Shown: positions 8,440-17,559, counted from the first letter of the stretch. The stretch is DNA of 64,000 nt from DAOUJI01 sp965197415 (GCA_965197415.1 OZ240207.1:186001-250000); one strand, 5' to 3'. A program made the numbers and translations. Notes: generated from the sequence alone by a model not told the origin.

Positions 8440-8550
8440 AACATAGACCATCAACCTGCCGGGAGGAGCCTCATGGATGCGGGTCATGACCAGCATCGAT
8501 CAGAGTGGCCAATTCGTTCCCGTAGAAGGGATCACACGTAAGGCGCTGCT

Positions 8551-9462
8551 CTAACCCATAGAGGGCAGTGGATGCTCTGTCTCCAGGATTTCCAGGAAGG
8601 CGTTTTGCGCCGGGGAAAGCCGCTTTTCCTTCAGGTAGACAAGGGTCAGGGGACGAATGCATTCCCAGTCCTTGACTTGGATCGTTTTGAGCAACCCCGC
8701 CTTCACCTCGGCCCCTATTCCGAACCTGGACACCACTCCCACGCCTACGCCCGACTCAGCCGCCAGTTTGACGGCCTGATTCGAGCCAAGCTCCATGGCG
8801 ACTTTGGGGCTGACTCCCATGTGGGCAAAACACTCTTCCGCCGCCTGACGGGTGGCCGACCCTTGCTCACGAATCACCAGCCCGGCGTCCATGACCGCTT
8901 GCAAATCAACCAGGCTTCCCGTGACCAAAGGGTGGTCCAGAGCGGCCACCAGCACGATCTCGTCCATGACGTAGGTGGAGGTCTCCAGAGCGTCGTCGCC
9001 CTCCAGGGCTGACCCGATCATCCCTATGTCCAGCTCCCTCTGGTGTATCTGGCTGACTATGGACCGAGTGTTGGATATTCGGAGCTCCACTTCGATGTCG
9101 GGATAGCGGCGGCGGAAGCGTCCCACCGCGACGGGCAGGATGTATTCCCCCGGTGTGGTGGAGGCGCCTATGGTGAGGTGGCCGGCCTTGAGGCCCCGAA
9201 TGGCTTGCACTGCTTCCCGGAGCTCGGAGGAGAGGCTGAATATCCTGTGGACGTAGTCGTAGACTGTTTCCCCTATTTCGGTCAGCTGTAGCCCCTTGGA
9301 TCTCCGGTGGAAGAGAGGGACTCCGAGATTCTTCTCCAAGTCCTGTACCTGGATGGACACGGCCGGCTGGCTGATTTCCAACGCCTTGGCTGCCCGGGAG
9401 AATCCCCCCTGGCGCGCCACTGTGTAGAAGATGCGCAGCTGGTGAAAGTTGAACTCAGTGAT
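8551..9462 (-). CDS. LysR-family transcriptional regulator
   Basis: An N-terminal winged HTH (LRIFYTVARQGGFSRAAKALEISQPAVSIQVQDLE) and a C-terminal LysR substrate domain give about 303 residues. The helix beginning HQLRIF is part of every LysR protein, but no ATG, GTG or TTG precedes it in this frame; the first GTG (9420) would remove helix 1. A GGAGG (complement of 9470-9474) lies six or seven bases before codon ATC 9462, so I place the start there, with CTG 9438 as the alternative. The effector is unknown. No divergent target gene is adjacent; rpsT lies upstream on the same strand. Confidence 0.85.
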   Translation of the reverse strand: MTEFNFHQLRIFYTVARQGGFSRAAKALEISQPAVSIQVQDLEKNLGVPLFHRRSKGLQLTEIGETVYDYVHRIFSLSSELREAVQAIRGLKAGHLTIGASTTPGEYILPVAVGRFRRRYPDIEVELRISNTRSIVSQIHQRELDIGMIGSALEGDDALETSTYVMDEIVLVAALDHPLVTGSLVDLQAVMDAGLVIREQGSATRQAAEECFAHMGVSPKVAMELGSNQAVKLAAESGVGVGVVSRFGIGAEVKAGLLKTIQVKDWECIRPLTLVYLKEKRLSPAQNAFLEILETEHPLPSMG

Positions 9463-9543
9463 GGAACGACCTCCATATACGGCGGTAAATGGAACACCCT
9501 GTGTCCATTATACACCTTGCGGTTGTCCTGGAAGGGGGGAATG

Positions 9544-9573
9544 AAAAGCGGCCCTTTGAGGCGGGGCCGCTTT
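9544..9573 (-). terminator. Rho-independent terminator after rpsT
   Basis: Arms GCGGCCC (9548-9554) and GGGCCGC (9564-9570) flank a 9-base loop, with A-run and T-run on the two sides. Read on the minus strand, the stem is followed by TTTT, 30-50 bases past the rpsT stop. Confidence 0.85.
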
Positions 9574-9600
9574 GCGTCTTGGGGCTTGATGAAGTCTTGG

Positions 9601-9852
9601 CTATGAGGCTTGGGAAGCGTTCAGCTTTGCCATGAGGCGAGACTTTTTCCTCGCTGCATTGTTCTTGTGGAGGATTCCCTTGGTCACGGCGGAGTCCAGA
9701 GCTTTAATGGCGGCTCCCACTTCGGTTTCGGCGTCGGCGCCCGATCTGAGGGCATCTCCGGCTTTGCCGACCATAGTCCTGGTGGCGCTTCGCACTTGGC
9801 GGTTTCTTAACCGCTTCTTTTCCATTTTCCGGGCTGTCTTTTCAGCAGGCAA
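9601..9852 (-). CDS. rpsT: 30S ribosomal protein S20
   Basis: An 83-residue, strongly basic helical protein with the S20 pattern KTARKMEKKRLRNRQVRSATRTMV and the conserved C-terminal GILHKNNAARKKSRLMAKLN. S20 binds 16S rRNA at the bottom of the 30S body. The start is TTG 9852, preceded by GGAGG; a TTG start is common for S20 genes. It has its own promoter in the relA-rpsT gap and its own terminator. Confidence 0.95.
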   Translation of the reverse strand: MPAEKTARKMEKKRLRNRQVRSATRTMVGKAGDALRSGADAETEVGAAIKALDSAVTKGILHKNNAARKKSRLMAKLNASQAS

Positions 9853-9886
9853 AGGGTCCTCCGTATAGGCTTCTATTCAGCTAACC

Positions 9887-9915
9887 AGTATATACCCTGT
9901 GTCTAGCTTGGTGAA
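9887..9915 (-). promoter_or_regulatory. Predicted rpsT promoter
   Basis: On the minus strand TTCACC (9915-9910), 17 bases, TATACT (9892-9887). The -35 overlaps the end of relA and transcription would start about 30 bases before the rpsT TTG. Confidence 0.55.
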
Positions 9916-12167
9916 GACGCAGGGGACTCGGTATATCGGGTTACGCTCGACACTCCCTTGATTCCCTCCAACTTGGAGAAGAGGCGGCTAAGTTGAGCCA
10001 CGCCCGTGGTAGAGAGGGTCAGAGATATGGTGGCCGTGCCGTCGGGGTTCTCGCTGGTCACCACCATCGCGATGTTGACGCCCTGCTCCGACACCTGGGT
10101 TGTGACGTCCCTGAGCAAGCCCACCCGGTCCCAGGCCACGATGGTCACTCTTACGGGGTAGAACTGCTGCACCTCGCCCCAGTCCACTCTGACCAGCCTC
10201 TCCTTCTCATCCTCGTTGCGGAGGTTGGGGCATGTCTTCTTGTGGACCGTGATTCCTTTGGCCCGGGTGATATACCCTACGATCTCCTCTCCGGGAATCG
10301 GGTTGCAACAGCGGGCCATGCGGGTGAGCAGGTCTCCCACCCCAAGCACCTTGATGCCGCTGGAAGGGCTGGAGAGGGGCAGGTCCGGGGCCCATTGGTC
10401 CACGGCCCGCTTCTCCTGTCCGGCCATGAGCCTGGCTGCTATCTGGGAATCGGTGATGGAGCCGGAGCCGACGGCCGCCAGGAACTCCTCGGGGCTGTCG
10501 TACTTGAACAATTTGGCGACGTCGGCCTCGCTCACAGACATGCTAAGGCGTTTCAGTTCCTTACGGAGATAGTCCCTTCCCCGTTGCACGCTTGCCCCTC
10601 GGGCCTGGCGTCTGAACCAGATACGGATGCTCTGGCGGGCGCCGGCTGTACGTACGTACCCAAGGCTGGGATTGAGCCAGTCCAGGCTCGGACCTCGAGC
10701 GGCTTTCGTGGTGTGAATCTCCACTGTGTCCCCGTTGTTGAGCTGGTAGTCCAGGGCCACGAGACGCCCGTTGACCTTGGAACCTATGCAGCGGTGTCCA
10801 AGCTCGGTATGTATCTTGTAGGCGAAATCTATGGGAGTGGACCCGGACGGAAGCTCGATGATGTCGCCCTTGGGCGTGTAGACGAACACCTGGTCACGGA
10901 AGAGGTCTGTCTTGACTCCCTCAAGGAACTCTTCCGTGCCGCTGACTCCCCGCTGCCACTCCAGCAGCTGCCTGAGCCAGGCCATCTTGTTTTCGAACTT
11001 GGAATCGGAGGCTCCGCCTTCTTTGTAGCGCCAGTGGGCCGCCACTCCATACTCAGCCGTCTGGTGCATGTCTTGGGTCCTGATTTGGACCTCTAGAGGC
11101 GCGCCGCCTTCACACATGACGGTGGTGTGGAGGGACTGATAGAAGTTCTCTTTGGGGGCCGCTATATAGTCGTCGAACTGGCCCGGCATCGGATGCCAGA
11201 GGTTGTGGACCACTCCCAGAGAGGCATAGCAGTCGTCCTTGCCTTTCACCAGCACCCTCAGGGCGTAAAGGTCGTATATCTCGCTCAGTTCCATGCCCTG
11301 GGCCTGGTATTTCTCCATCTTTTTGAAGATGCTGTAGATGTGCTTGGGCCGCCCCATGACCTGGGCGCTGACTCCGGCCTCTTCCAGGGTTTCTGAGAGA
11401 GTGGCCGCCACTCGTTTGATGTAGTCCTCCCGCTCGTCCCGTTTGAGGTTCAGCATCCGGGATATGGACTTGTACTTGGAGGGTTCCATGTGCCTGAAGG
11501 CCAGGTCTTCAAGCTGCCACTTGATTTCCCATATCCCCAGGCGGTGGGCCAGAGGGGTGTAGATGTCCAGGGTCTCCTGGGCGATCATCTTCCGCTTCCT
11601 GGGGTTGAGGGCTCCCAGAGTCTTCATGTTGTGAAGACGGTCGGCCAGCTTTATGAGGACCACACGGATGTCCTCCGCCATGGCCACCAGCATTTTGCGG
11701 AGACTCTCGGCCTGAATGCGGTCGTCCCGGACGGCGCCGTTGGCCTTGCCTTCTCCTTCGTCCATCATGCTGACGTCCATGCGGGTCAGCTTGGTTACGC
11801 CGTCAACGAGGCTCGCCACGTCGGTCCCGAATTTTTCCTGTATTTGCTTGTGTGTGACGCCGCAGTCCTCAACGACGTCGTGGAGCAGCGCGGCGGAGAT
11901 GGTGGTCTGGTCCAAGCGCATGTCGGCAAGGACGAGGGCGGCCTGGAGGGGATGTTCTATGTACGGCCCGCCCGATGCACGGGTCTGGCCCTCGTGGCAT
12001 TCGGCCGCGAACTCGTAGGCGCCTTCTATGGACTCGACGCTTTCCTGGGGCAGGTAGTCCTCAACCCTGGTTATGAGGTCTTTAATCCCGCTGGTCACTG
12101 TGTTGGTCGACTCCTGATTATTTGCCCTGATCCTGTCTAGTCCATGATACCTTGACGCCGTGACCAA
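9903..12167 (-). CDS. relA/spoT: Bifunctional (p)ppGpp synthetase/hydrolase
   Basis: A 754-residue Rel protein controlling the stringent response. It has an HD hydrolase domain (YIEHPLQAALVL, HDVVED at 96-101), a synthetase domain (YHSLHTTV-type QSLHTTVMC, VQIRTQDMH), a TGS domain (VYTPKGDIIELPSGSTPIDFAY), a helical/zinc-finger part (CCNPIPGEEIVGYI) and a C-terminal ACT domain. HD residues are intact, so it should both make and degrade (p)ppGpp. The listed start is the longest frame; GTG 12098 (VTSGIKDLI), with GGAG upstream, fits the family N-terminus better. Confidence 0.96.
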   Translation of the reverse strand: MVTASRYHGLDRIRANNQESTNTVTSGIKDLITRVEDYLPQESVESIEGAYEFAAECHEGQTRASGGPYIEHPLQAALVLADMRLDQTTISAALLHDVVEDCGVTHKQIQEKFGTDVASLVDGVTKLTRMDVSMMDEGEGKANGAVRDDRIQAESLRKMLVAMAEDIRVVLIKLADRLHNMKTLGALNPRKRKMIAQETLDIYTPLAHRLGIWEIKWQLEDLAFRHMEPSKYKSISRMLNLKRDEREDYIKRVAATLSETLEEAGVSAQVMGRPKHIYSIFKKMEKYQAQGMELSEIYDLYALRVLVKGKDDCYASLGVVHNLWHPMPGQFDDYIAAPKENFYQSLHTTVMCEGGAPLEVQIRTQDMHQTAEYGVAAHWRYKEGGASDSKFENKMAWLRQLLEWQRGVSGTEEFLEGVKTDLFRDQVFVYTPKGDIIELPSGSTPIDFAYKIHTELGHRCIGSKVNGRLVALDYQLNNGDTVEIHTTKAARGPSLDWLNPSLGYVRTAGARQSIRIWFRRQARGASVQRGRDYLRKELKRLSMSVSEADVAKLFKYDSPEEFLAAVGSGSITDSQIAARLMAGQEKRAVDQWAPDLPLSSPSSGIKVLGVGDLLTRMARCCNPIPGEEIVGYITRAKGITVHKKTCPNLRNEDEKERLVRVDWGEVQQFYPVRVTIVAWDRVGLLRDVTTQVSEQGVNIAMVVTSENPDGTATISLTLSTTGVAQLSRLFSKLEGIKGVSSVTRYTESPASSPS

Positions 12168-12399
12168 GTCTAGCCGGAAAGCGCCTGGGGGGGCAGTTTT
12201 CGGCTTTGTCCCAGGGTCTTGGAAGGCCTTCTTCGGTGCGGACGGCCTTGGGCGATGTAAATGGCGATTCTGCCGAGACTGGTGCCTAAACTATTTCGTT
12301 CGATGCGAAAATTACTCTCGCTACCCCGTAGTCAATGAATCCGCTCCGCAGTTAATGAATATCGAGGGGAACATCAGCAGCAAGGTTGCTACTACCGAG
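12168..12399. other. Non-coding spacer, no recognised feature
   Basis: A 232-base gap upstream of relA/spoT. It contains a short G-run and some AT-rich sequence but no convincing promoter, repeat or coding frame. Confidence 0.5.
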
Positions 12400-12732
12400 T
12401 CATATTTGTTGTTCGGTACATGGACGGCCCGATTTCCGCAACCGGGCAGCTAACGCGGCGGCCTTCTCCTTGATTGGGGTTGGCAATCGACTTTTGGAGC
12501 AAATTATTAGGGCATCTTCAGCCCTCCCCGCATTGATGATGTTGCGGGAGGGATTTACACGCCAAGTCAAAGCGGCGCTTTCGTCGCGACCCCAATCTTC
12601 CGCAATATATCTGGCAACGGCCTCGTTTGATAGTTCGAAGTCGCAAAGTTCTCCGAAGAATGTCACAAAACATTCTTTCCCTATCGATCTAAGTTTTCGG
12701 TCCAATTCGTCGTCATCCATCTTGTCCCCCAA
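12400..12732 (-). CDS. Conserved-looking hypothetical protein
   Basis: A 110-residue, mixed-charge protein with no membrane segment. It opens with an acidic helix (DDDELDRKLRSIGKECFVTFF), has a central W and a basic helical C-terminus ending in KEKAAALAARL. I do not recognise a family. The balanced composition and absence of a competing frame support a real gene. ATG 12717 (MDDDELD) is an alternative start. Nothing in the neighbourhood indicates a role. Confidence 0.55.
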   Translation of the reverse strand: MGDKMDDDELDRKLRSIGKECFVTFFGELCDFELSNEAVARYIAEDWGRDESAALTWRVNPSRNIINAGRAEDALIICSKSRLPTPIKEKAAALAARLRKSGRPCTEQQI

Positions 12733-12863
12733 ATCTCTCTGCGCTGCAAATGACTATCTCGCATCGGCGGGGGTTGCCCGTCTGTCTCCGCTCCTAGACG
12801 TCGTACCACTCTTATCTGACTTGAGGGTCGGTCTGGGTCTACGTGTGTCCATCAAGTCAGACC

Positions 12864-14408
12864 CTAGTCCCCAACGCGGTAGAGTCCGCTATCGTCATCC
12901 GATCCCCCGCAATCGGTAAGATAGTATCTTCCACCGTAGTAGACTCGTCCATGATAGGCCAAGAACTGGAATGTGAAGGGTTCGCCATAGGGCATCTCCA
13001 CAAATTGTTCATCATCTTCCCCTCTGTTGATACGGAGCAAGCAATCGTGGCCCTTCACGCGATTATCGCCCTCGTATCCCCGGTGTCGGTATTCGTAGGT
13101 GCCTGGCAAAAGCTCGTCTTCCCCATCTCCAACAACCGCGCCGCTTCCCTTCCCTAGGATGCCTGTCGGGAAGTCAGAAGCACAATGGTCAAGTGCCAGA
13201 ACAGCCGGCAACTGAGGATGGTCAGGCACATCGGAGGTTGAGCGCAGACCGCTGACCCACCACTGGCCTCCCCAGAAAGAATTGCCCTTCTTTATCCACT
13301 CCAGCACCAAGGCTTCCCATTCGGAGCAGAATGTTGCCGGATGCGGTGTGGGCGTGGGTGTCGGTGGTGGTGGAGTTGGTGTGGGTTCCGGCGTCGGAGT
13401 GGGCAACCCGGCGATGCGCGTGGCTTCCAACGATGCTGCGTAGCGTTCGGCTTCCTGACTGGCCTCAATAGCAGAGCGGGTGGCCAGTTCCACTTCTCGC
13501 CGGTGCTGGTCTACAGCGTCTATTGCAGCTTTGGTCGCTTCGAGGTCGGGAATTGGCCCAATAGTAGGGAATGGCGTCGGTGTTGGCAGCACTTGGCCGG
13601 ATGGGGAAACCTGACCGCCAAGCCCCGACTTCACTGAGTTGATCGGTATAGCGAAGCCGATGCCAGAGACGGGACGTCCCGAATCGTCGGTTTCCACCCT
13701 GGATACAACCACTCCAGCAACCTGTCCAAACATATCCAGCAACGGCCCCCCGCTGTTTCCCGGATTCAGCGATGCGTCGGTTTGTAAGCGGCCTTCCCGC
13801 TTGGCGGAGATGATTCCTACGCTGACCGTAGGCTCCAAGCCCAACGACCGCCCCAATGGAAAACCTATGGCGATAACCTCCTCGCCAACACGGATTTCGT
13901 CGGAGTCGCCAATGGCAATAGGGATGAATGACAGGGTGGCATCTATTTTGATGTAAGCCAAGTCGAGGTCAGGATGTCTTTGGGTCACATTCCCCCGGTA
14001 TTCGTTCCCAGTCACAAGCCGAACCGCAACTTGCTTGTTCCCATCTACGACGTGCTTGTTGGTGACCACGAGACCGTCTTCGTTTATGATGAAACCCGTC
14101 CCGGTGCCGGAACCCGCTATGATTTGGACCACGCTGGGCAACGCGTTCTCCGCCACATCAGCAACGGACAGGCCGGACGACAGTGGCTTGTCAAAAACCG
14201 TCTCAACATCAGAGCGAGGCACAGGGGTTCCAACCATAGACGGAGAGGACGGCCCCTGCGGTGAATCAGGGGCGGGTTCGCTCGTAGACGTAGGTGCGCA
14301 TGCCACGGAAACGGACAACGATCCGGCGACAAGGATCGTGGCCAACCATTGCAGTAGCCGCAATGTTCTATCCCTTGTACATACTTCGAGTTGCACGCGA
14401 GCAATCAT
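12864..14408 (-). CDS. HtrA/DegP-type serine protease with Thr-Pro linker and unknown C-terminal domain
   Basis: 514 residues from ATG 14408. A hydrophobic export segment (about 17-37) ends in SVAC, a near-lipobox, so it may be lipid-anchored. The trypsin-like domain has His119 (TNKHVV), Asp149 (PDLDLAYIK) and Ser219 (NPGNSGGP). There is no PDZ domain; instead a helical stretch (285-335), a Thr-Pro linker (335-358) and a roughly 155-residue tail with several Trp and Cys follow. It acts outside the membrane, presumably in protein quality control. I do not recognise the tail. Divergent from hisS. Confidence 0.88.
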   Translation of the reverse strand: MIARVQLEVCTRDRTLRLLQWLATILVAGSLSVSVACAPTSTSEPAPDSPQGPSSPSMVGTPVPRSDVETVFDKPLSSGLSVADVAENALPSVVQIIAGSGTGTGFIINEDGLVVTNKHVVDGNKQVAVRLVTGNEYRGNVTQRHPDLDLAYIKIDATLSFIPIAIGDSDEIRVGEEVIAIGFPLGRSLGLEPTVSVGIISAKREGRLQTDASLNPGNSGGPLLDMFGQVAGVVVSRVETDDSGRPVSGIGFAIPINSVKSGLGGQVSPSGQVLPTPTPFPTIGPIPDLEATKAAIDAVDQHRREVELATRSAIEASQEAERYAASLEATRIAGLPTPTPEPTPTPPPPTPTPTPHPATFCSEWEALVLEWIKKGNSFWGGQWWVSGLRSTSDVPDHPQLPAVLALDHCASDFPTGILGKGSGAVVGDGEDELLPGTYEYRHRGYEGDNRVKGHDCLLRINRGEDDEQFVEMPYGEPFTFQFLAYHGRVYYGGRYYLTDCGGSDDDSGLYRVGD

Positions 14409-14463
14409 AGCACCGACCAAGGGTGTCGGTCGAAGTCTAGGGTTCGCAGAGGGGCTGTTCGCC

Positions 14464-14492
14464 TTTACACTAAATTGGGGCTGGGGTATTCT
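14464..14492 (+). promoter_or_regulatory. Predicted hisS promoter
   Basis: TTTACA (14464-14469), 17 bases, TATTCT (14487-14492). Transcription would start near 14499, leaving a very short leader with GGAGG at 14500-14504 before ATG 14511. Confidence 0.45.
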
Positions 14493-14510
14493 AGCCCACG
14501 GAGGACGACC

Positions 14511-15770
14511 ATGCATTTCAAGGCCCCGCGGGGCACCGCCGACAATCTGCCGCAGGACCAAAAATACTGGCGCTACATCGAGCGGCAGGCTGTCCGTCTG
14601 TGCGGCCAATACGGCTTTTCCCGGCTTGATACTCCGGTGTACGAGGACTCGGGCTTGTTCGTCCGCTCCGTCGGCGAGGGCACCGACATCGTCGAAAAAG
14701 AGATGTATACCTTTCTAGACCGAGGGGGCGACAGCATCACCCTCCGGCCCGAGGGCACGGCTCCTGTCTGCCGCGCATATTTGGAACACGGAATGCACAA
14801 TCTTCCCCAGCCCGTTCGACTTTACTATTTCTGTCCCGTCTTCAGGTACGAACGGCCCCAGTCGGGCCGCTTCAGAGAGCACCATCAGTTCGGGCTGGAG
14901 GTCCTGGGAGACGCCGACCCGTCGGTGGACGCCGAGGTTATCGACTTCGCCTGGAGCTTCATGGGCGCCCTGGGGTTGGGAGACGTCAACCTGACGGTCA
15001 ACTCCATAGGAGACTCGACCTGCAGGCCGGAATACATAAAGGAGCTGCGAGACTACTATTCGCAACACGCGGACCGGGTATGCCAAGACTGCCGCAACCG
15101 ACTGAACCGCAATCCTCTACGCCTCCTGGACTGCAAGCAGGAGACGTGCATTCCCCTGGGCGCCGAGGCCCCTATGTCGGTGGACTTCCTCTGCGACGAG
15201 TGCCAGCGGCATTGGGACTTGCTCAAGAAGTACTTGGCCGCCGCGTCTATACCATTCCGTGTGGACCATCGCCTAGTCAGGGGGTTGGACTACTACACCC
15301 GCACCGTGTTCGAGATTCAACCCAAGGAAGAGGGCGGCCAAAGCACAATCTGTGGCGGAGGCCGGTACGACGGGCTGATCGAACAGTTGGGCGGCAGGCC
15401 CACGCCGGGCGTCGGATTCGGCACAGGCATGGAACGGCTGGCCCTTAACCTGAAACGTCAGGAAATTGAAGTGCCGGAGGAGACGGCTCCGCAATACCTG
15501 GTGGCGTCCATCGGCGAGTCCACGCGGGAGGCGGCCCTGAATATCACGACGCAAATCAGAAAGAGGGGCGCTGGAGCCGTGCTGGGCAGCGCATCAAGGA
15601 GCCTGAGAGGCCAGATGCGCCAGGCCAACGCCCTCGGATTCAAGTACGTGGTGATTGTGGGCGAGGAAGAGCTGGCCCGCAACGAGGTGGGTCTCAGGGA
15701 CATGAGCGGCGCCGGCCAGGAAACGGTTTCCATCGACAGTCTTTTTGAGAGGTTGGACTCCCCAGTCTAG
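14511..15770 (+). CDS. hisS: Histidyl-tRNA synthetase
   Basis: A 419-residue class II synthetase that charges tRNA-His. It begins FKAPRGTADNLP, as in the family. Motif 2 appears as FRYERPQSGRFREHHQFG, the His-specific loop as RGLDYYTRTVFE, and motif 3 as GVGFGTGMERL; the C-terminal anticodon-binding domain starts near residue 325. ATG 14511 is chosen over the longer frame because GGAGG precedes it and family similarity begins there. Confidence 0.97.
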   Translation: MHFKAPRGTADNLPQDQKYWRYIERQAVRLCGQYGFSRLDTPVYEDSGLFVRSVGEGTDIVEKEMYTFLDRGGDSITLRPEGTAPVCRAYLEHGMHNLPQPVRLYYFCPVFRYERPQSGRFREHHQFGLEVLGDADPSVDAEVIDFAWSFMGALGLGDVNLTVNSIGDSTCRPEYIKELRDYYSQHADRVCQDCRNRLNRNPLRLLDCKQETCIPLGAEAPMSVDFLCDECQRHWDLLKKYLAAASIPFRVDHRLVRGLDYYTRTVFEIQPKEEGGQSTICGGGRYDGLIEQLGGRPTPGVGFGTGMERLALNLKRQEIEVPEETAPQYLVASIGESTREAALNITTQIRKRGAGAVLGSASRSLRGQMRQANALGFKYVVIVGEEELARNEVGLRDMSGAGQETVSIDSLFERLDSPV

Positions 15771-15802
15771 GGAGTTCCCAACGTACATAGACGGCAACTA
15801 TG

Positions 15803-15838
15803 CCCTCCCCATTTTAGGGGGAGGGTTAGGGTGGGGGT
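15803..15838. repeat. GC-rich intergenic palindrome with four G-runs
   Basis: CCCTCCCC (15803-15810) and GGGGAGGG (15818-15825) form a hairpin just downstream of hisS. Four runs of three or more G (15817-15821, 15823-15825, 15829-15831, 15833-15837) follow one another, a G-quadruplex-compatible motif. Similar palindromes are widespread intergenic repeats in bacteria. Confidence 0.6.
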
Positions 15839-15907
15839 AGAAGTTCCGTCTGCTTCTCGGCGGCTCGTATTCCGGCCTGCTCCGGAAAGACGGGGCGGCC
15901 CCCCGGC

Positions 15908-16699
15908 CTACATCATCGTGTATCCGCCGCTCACGCTCAGGGTCTGCCCCGTGATGAAGCTGGCGGCGTCGGAAGCCAGAAACACCACCGCGTTTGCCAC
16001 TTCCTCGGCTGTGCCTAAGCGTCTCAACGGATAGCCTCGTTTCACCCGCTCCAGCGTATCGTCGGTGAAAATCTCTCTCATTTCGTGCCACATGCTCTCG
16101 CTGCTCATCTCCTCCGGTTCGGGCACTGTCAAGCCGGGGCACACCGTGTTGAGCCGGATGCCGTAACGGCCCGTTTCCCGTGCGATGGCTTTGTTGAGAG
16201 CAATCACGCCCGCCTTGCAAGCCGAGTAGACGGCTTCCCGGTACTCTCCCATCCTGCCGGCGTCGGAGCTGATGCTCACAACGGCGCCTGACTGGCGTTC
16301 GATCATGTGAGGAAGGACGGCTCGGACGCAGTTGATTGGACTCCACAAGTTCAGATCAACTTCTTTGACCAGCACGTCCCTCGGCTTTTCCATGAATAAC
16401 CTGTCCACGGACCAACCTACGTTGTTGACGAGCACATCGACGCTGCCGAACTCGTCTACGGTGCGCGACACCATAGCTTCGACCTGGGAGTATTCGGTCA
16501 CGTCGGTCTTTATGACTATGGCCCTTGAGCCCGTTCCAAGAGCCGAGACTTCTTCGGCGACCTTCCCGCCCTGGGCCTCGTCTATCTCGGCGATGACCAG
16601 GTTGGCTCCTTCCTCTGCGAATGCGTGGACGATGGCGCGCCCGATGTTGGAGCCGCCTCCGGTGACGATTACGGTCTTGTTACTCAGCCCCAGTTCCAT
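15908..16699 (-). CDS. SDR-family dehydrogenase (BadH-like)
   Basis: A 263-residue short-chain dehydrogenase with the cofactor motif TGGGSNIGRAI, NNVG, and the catalytic Ser-Tyr-Lys (SISSD, YSACK). The general pattern resembles 2-hydroxycyclohexanecarboxyl-CoA dehydrogenase and other 3-hydroxyacyl-CoA dehydrogenases. It lies 35 bases after an enoyl-CoA hydratase gene, so a hydration-then-oxidation pair in acyl-CoA breakdown is a reasonable inference. The exact substrate is not visible. Confidence 0.88.
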   Translation of the reverse strand: MELGLSNKTVIVTGGGSNIGRAIVHAFAEEGANLVIAEIDEAQGGKVAEEVSALGTGSRAIVIKTDVTEYSQVEAMVSRTVDEFGSVDVLVNNVGWSVDRLFMEKPRDVLVKEVDLNLWSPINCVRAVLPHMIERQSGAVVSISSDAGRMGEYREAVYSACKAGVIALNKAIARETGRYGIRLNTVCPGLTVPEPEEMSSESMWHEMREIFTDDTLERVKRGYPLRRLGTAEEVANAVVFLASDAASFITGQTLSVSGGYTMM

Positions 16700-16734
16700 G
16701 ACGGTTTCCTCCTATAGCTCGCCGCAGCGGTGGG

Positions 16735-17514
16735 TTAGAACACGGGTTGCCGCTTGTCCTTGAAGGCAGTGATGCCCTCCCTGGGATGGGGAGATGTCGT
16801 GGTGTATTCCACGAAGGCCTCGACCTCCTGGGCCACGCCCTCTCTCAGGGGCAGTTGGCGTCCCCTCCGCACCATGTCCTTGGTGCGCGCCATCCCCTGG
16901 TCGCTCTTGTCCCTGAGTTGGTCCAACAGGCCCTTCAGTTCCTGGTCCAACTGTTCCGGGGGGACAGCCCGCAGCGCCAAGCCCCACTCCTGGGCTTCCT
17001 TGCCGGAGAGCCAACGTCCGGTGAAGAGCAGTTCCATAGCCCGTTGGCGCCCGACGCGCCCGGGCAACCGTTGGGTTGAGCCTCCGCCCGGCATCAGCCC
17101 GAAGTTGGCGTGCTGGTCACCGATGCGAGCGTCCTCGGCAGCGATTACCATGTCGCATCCCAGCATCAGTTCCAGCCCTCCTGCCAGCACGAAACCGTGG
17201 ACTGCTCCGATAACAGGAAAGGGCAGTTCCTCCAGCTTGAAGATGATCCCGTTGAGGACAGTCAAGTAGTCTCTGATGCGGTCGGGGGCGTCCAGGGAAC
17301 CGGCTATCAGGTCCAGGTCGGCTCCGGTGCAGAAAGCCCGTCCATTGCCTCGGATTGTCAGGGCTTTCAGGCCCGGCGTCATCTCCAACTGTTGGAGGGC
17401 GTCGACTATCTCCCGCAGCATGTGGGGGCTCAGCGAATTCAGCGCTTTAGGTCGGTCAAGGGTTAGTGTGGCGAAGGGCGGGTCTACCTCGAGGCGAATG
17501 TTTCTGTAGTCCAT
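16735..17514 (-). CDS. Enoyl-CoA hydratase/isomerase family protein
   Basis: A 259-residue crotonase. It shows TLDRPKALNSLS, the oxyanion-hole region GNGRAFCTGADL and the second loop GAVHGFVLAGGLELMLGCD. The catalytic-position loop reads DQHANFGLMPGGGSTQRLPGRVG, with Glu replaced by residues typical of non-hydratase crotonases, so isomerase or hydrolase activity is possible. First gene of a two-gene operon with the SDR gene downstream. Confidence 0.9.
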   Translation of the reverse strand: MDYRNIRLEVDPPFATLTLDRPKALNSLSPHMLREIVDALQQLEMTPGLKALTIRGNGRAFCTGADLDLIAGSLDAPDRIRDYLTVLNGIIFKLEELPFPVIGAVHGFVLAGGLELMLGCDMVIAAEDARIGDQHANFGLMPGGGSTQRLPGRVGRQRAMELLFTGRWLSGKEAQEWGLALRAVPPEQLDQELKGLLDQLRDKSDQGMARTKDMVRRGRQLPLREGVAQEVEAFVEYTTTSPHPREGITAFKDKRQPVF

Positions 17515-17559
17515 CGGCGGCTCCCTAAGTGCAGTGTACCGTTCCGGTCGGGAGTTCCA

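Noticed and set aside
9993..11096. Long plus-strand frame opposite relA/spoT
   Set aside because: Shadow of the Rel gene, no recognisable motif.
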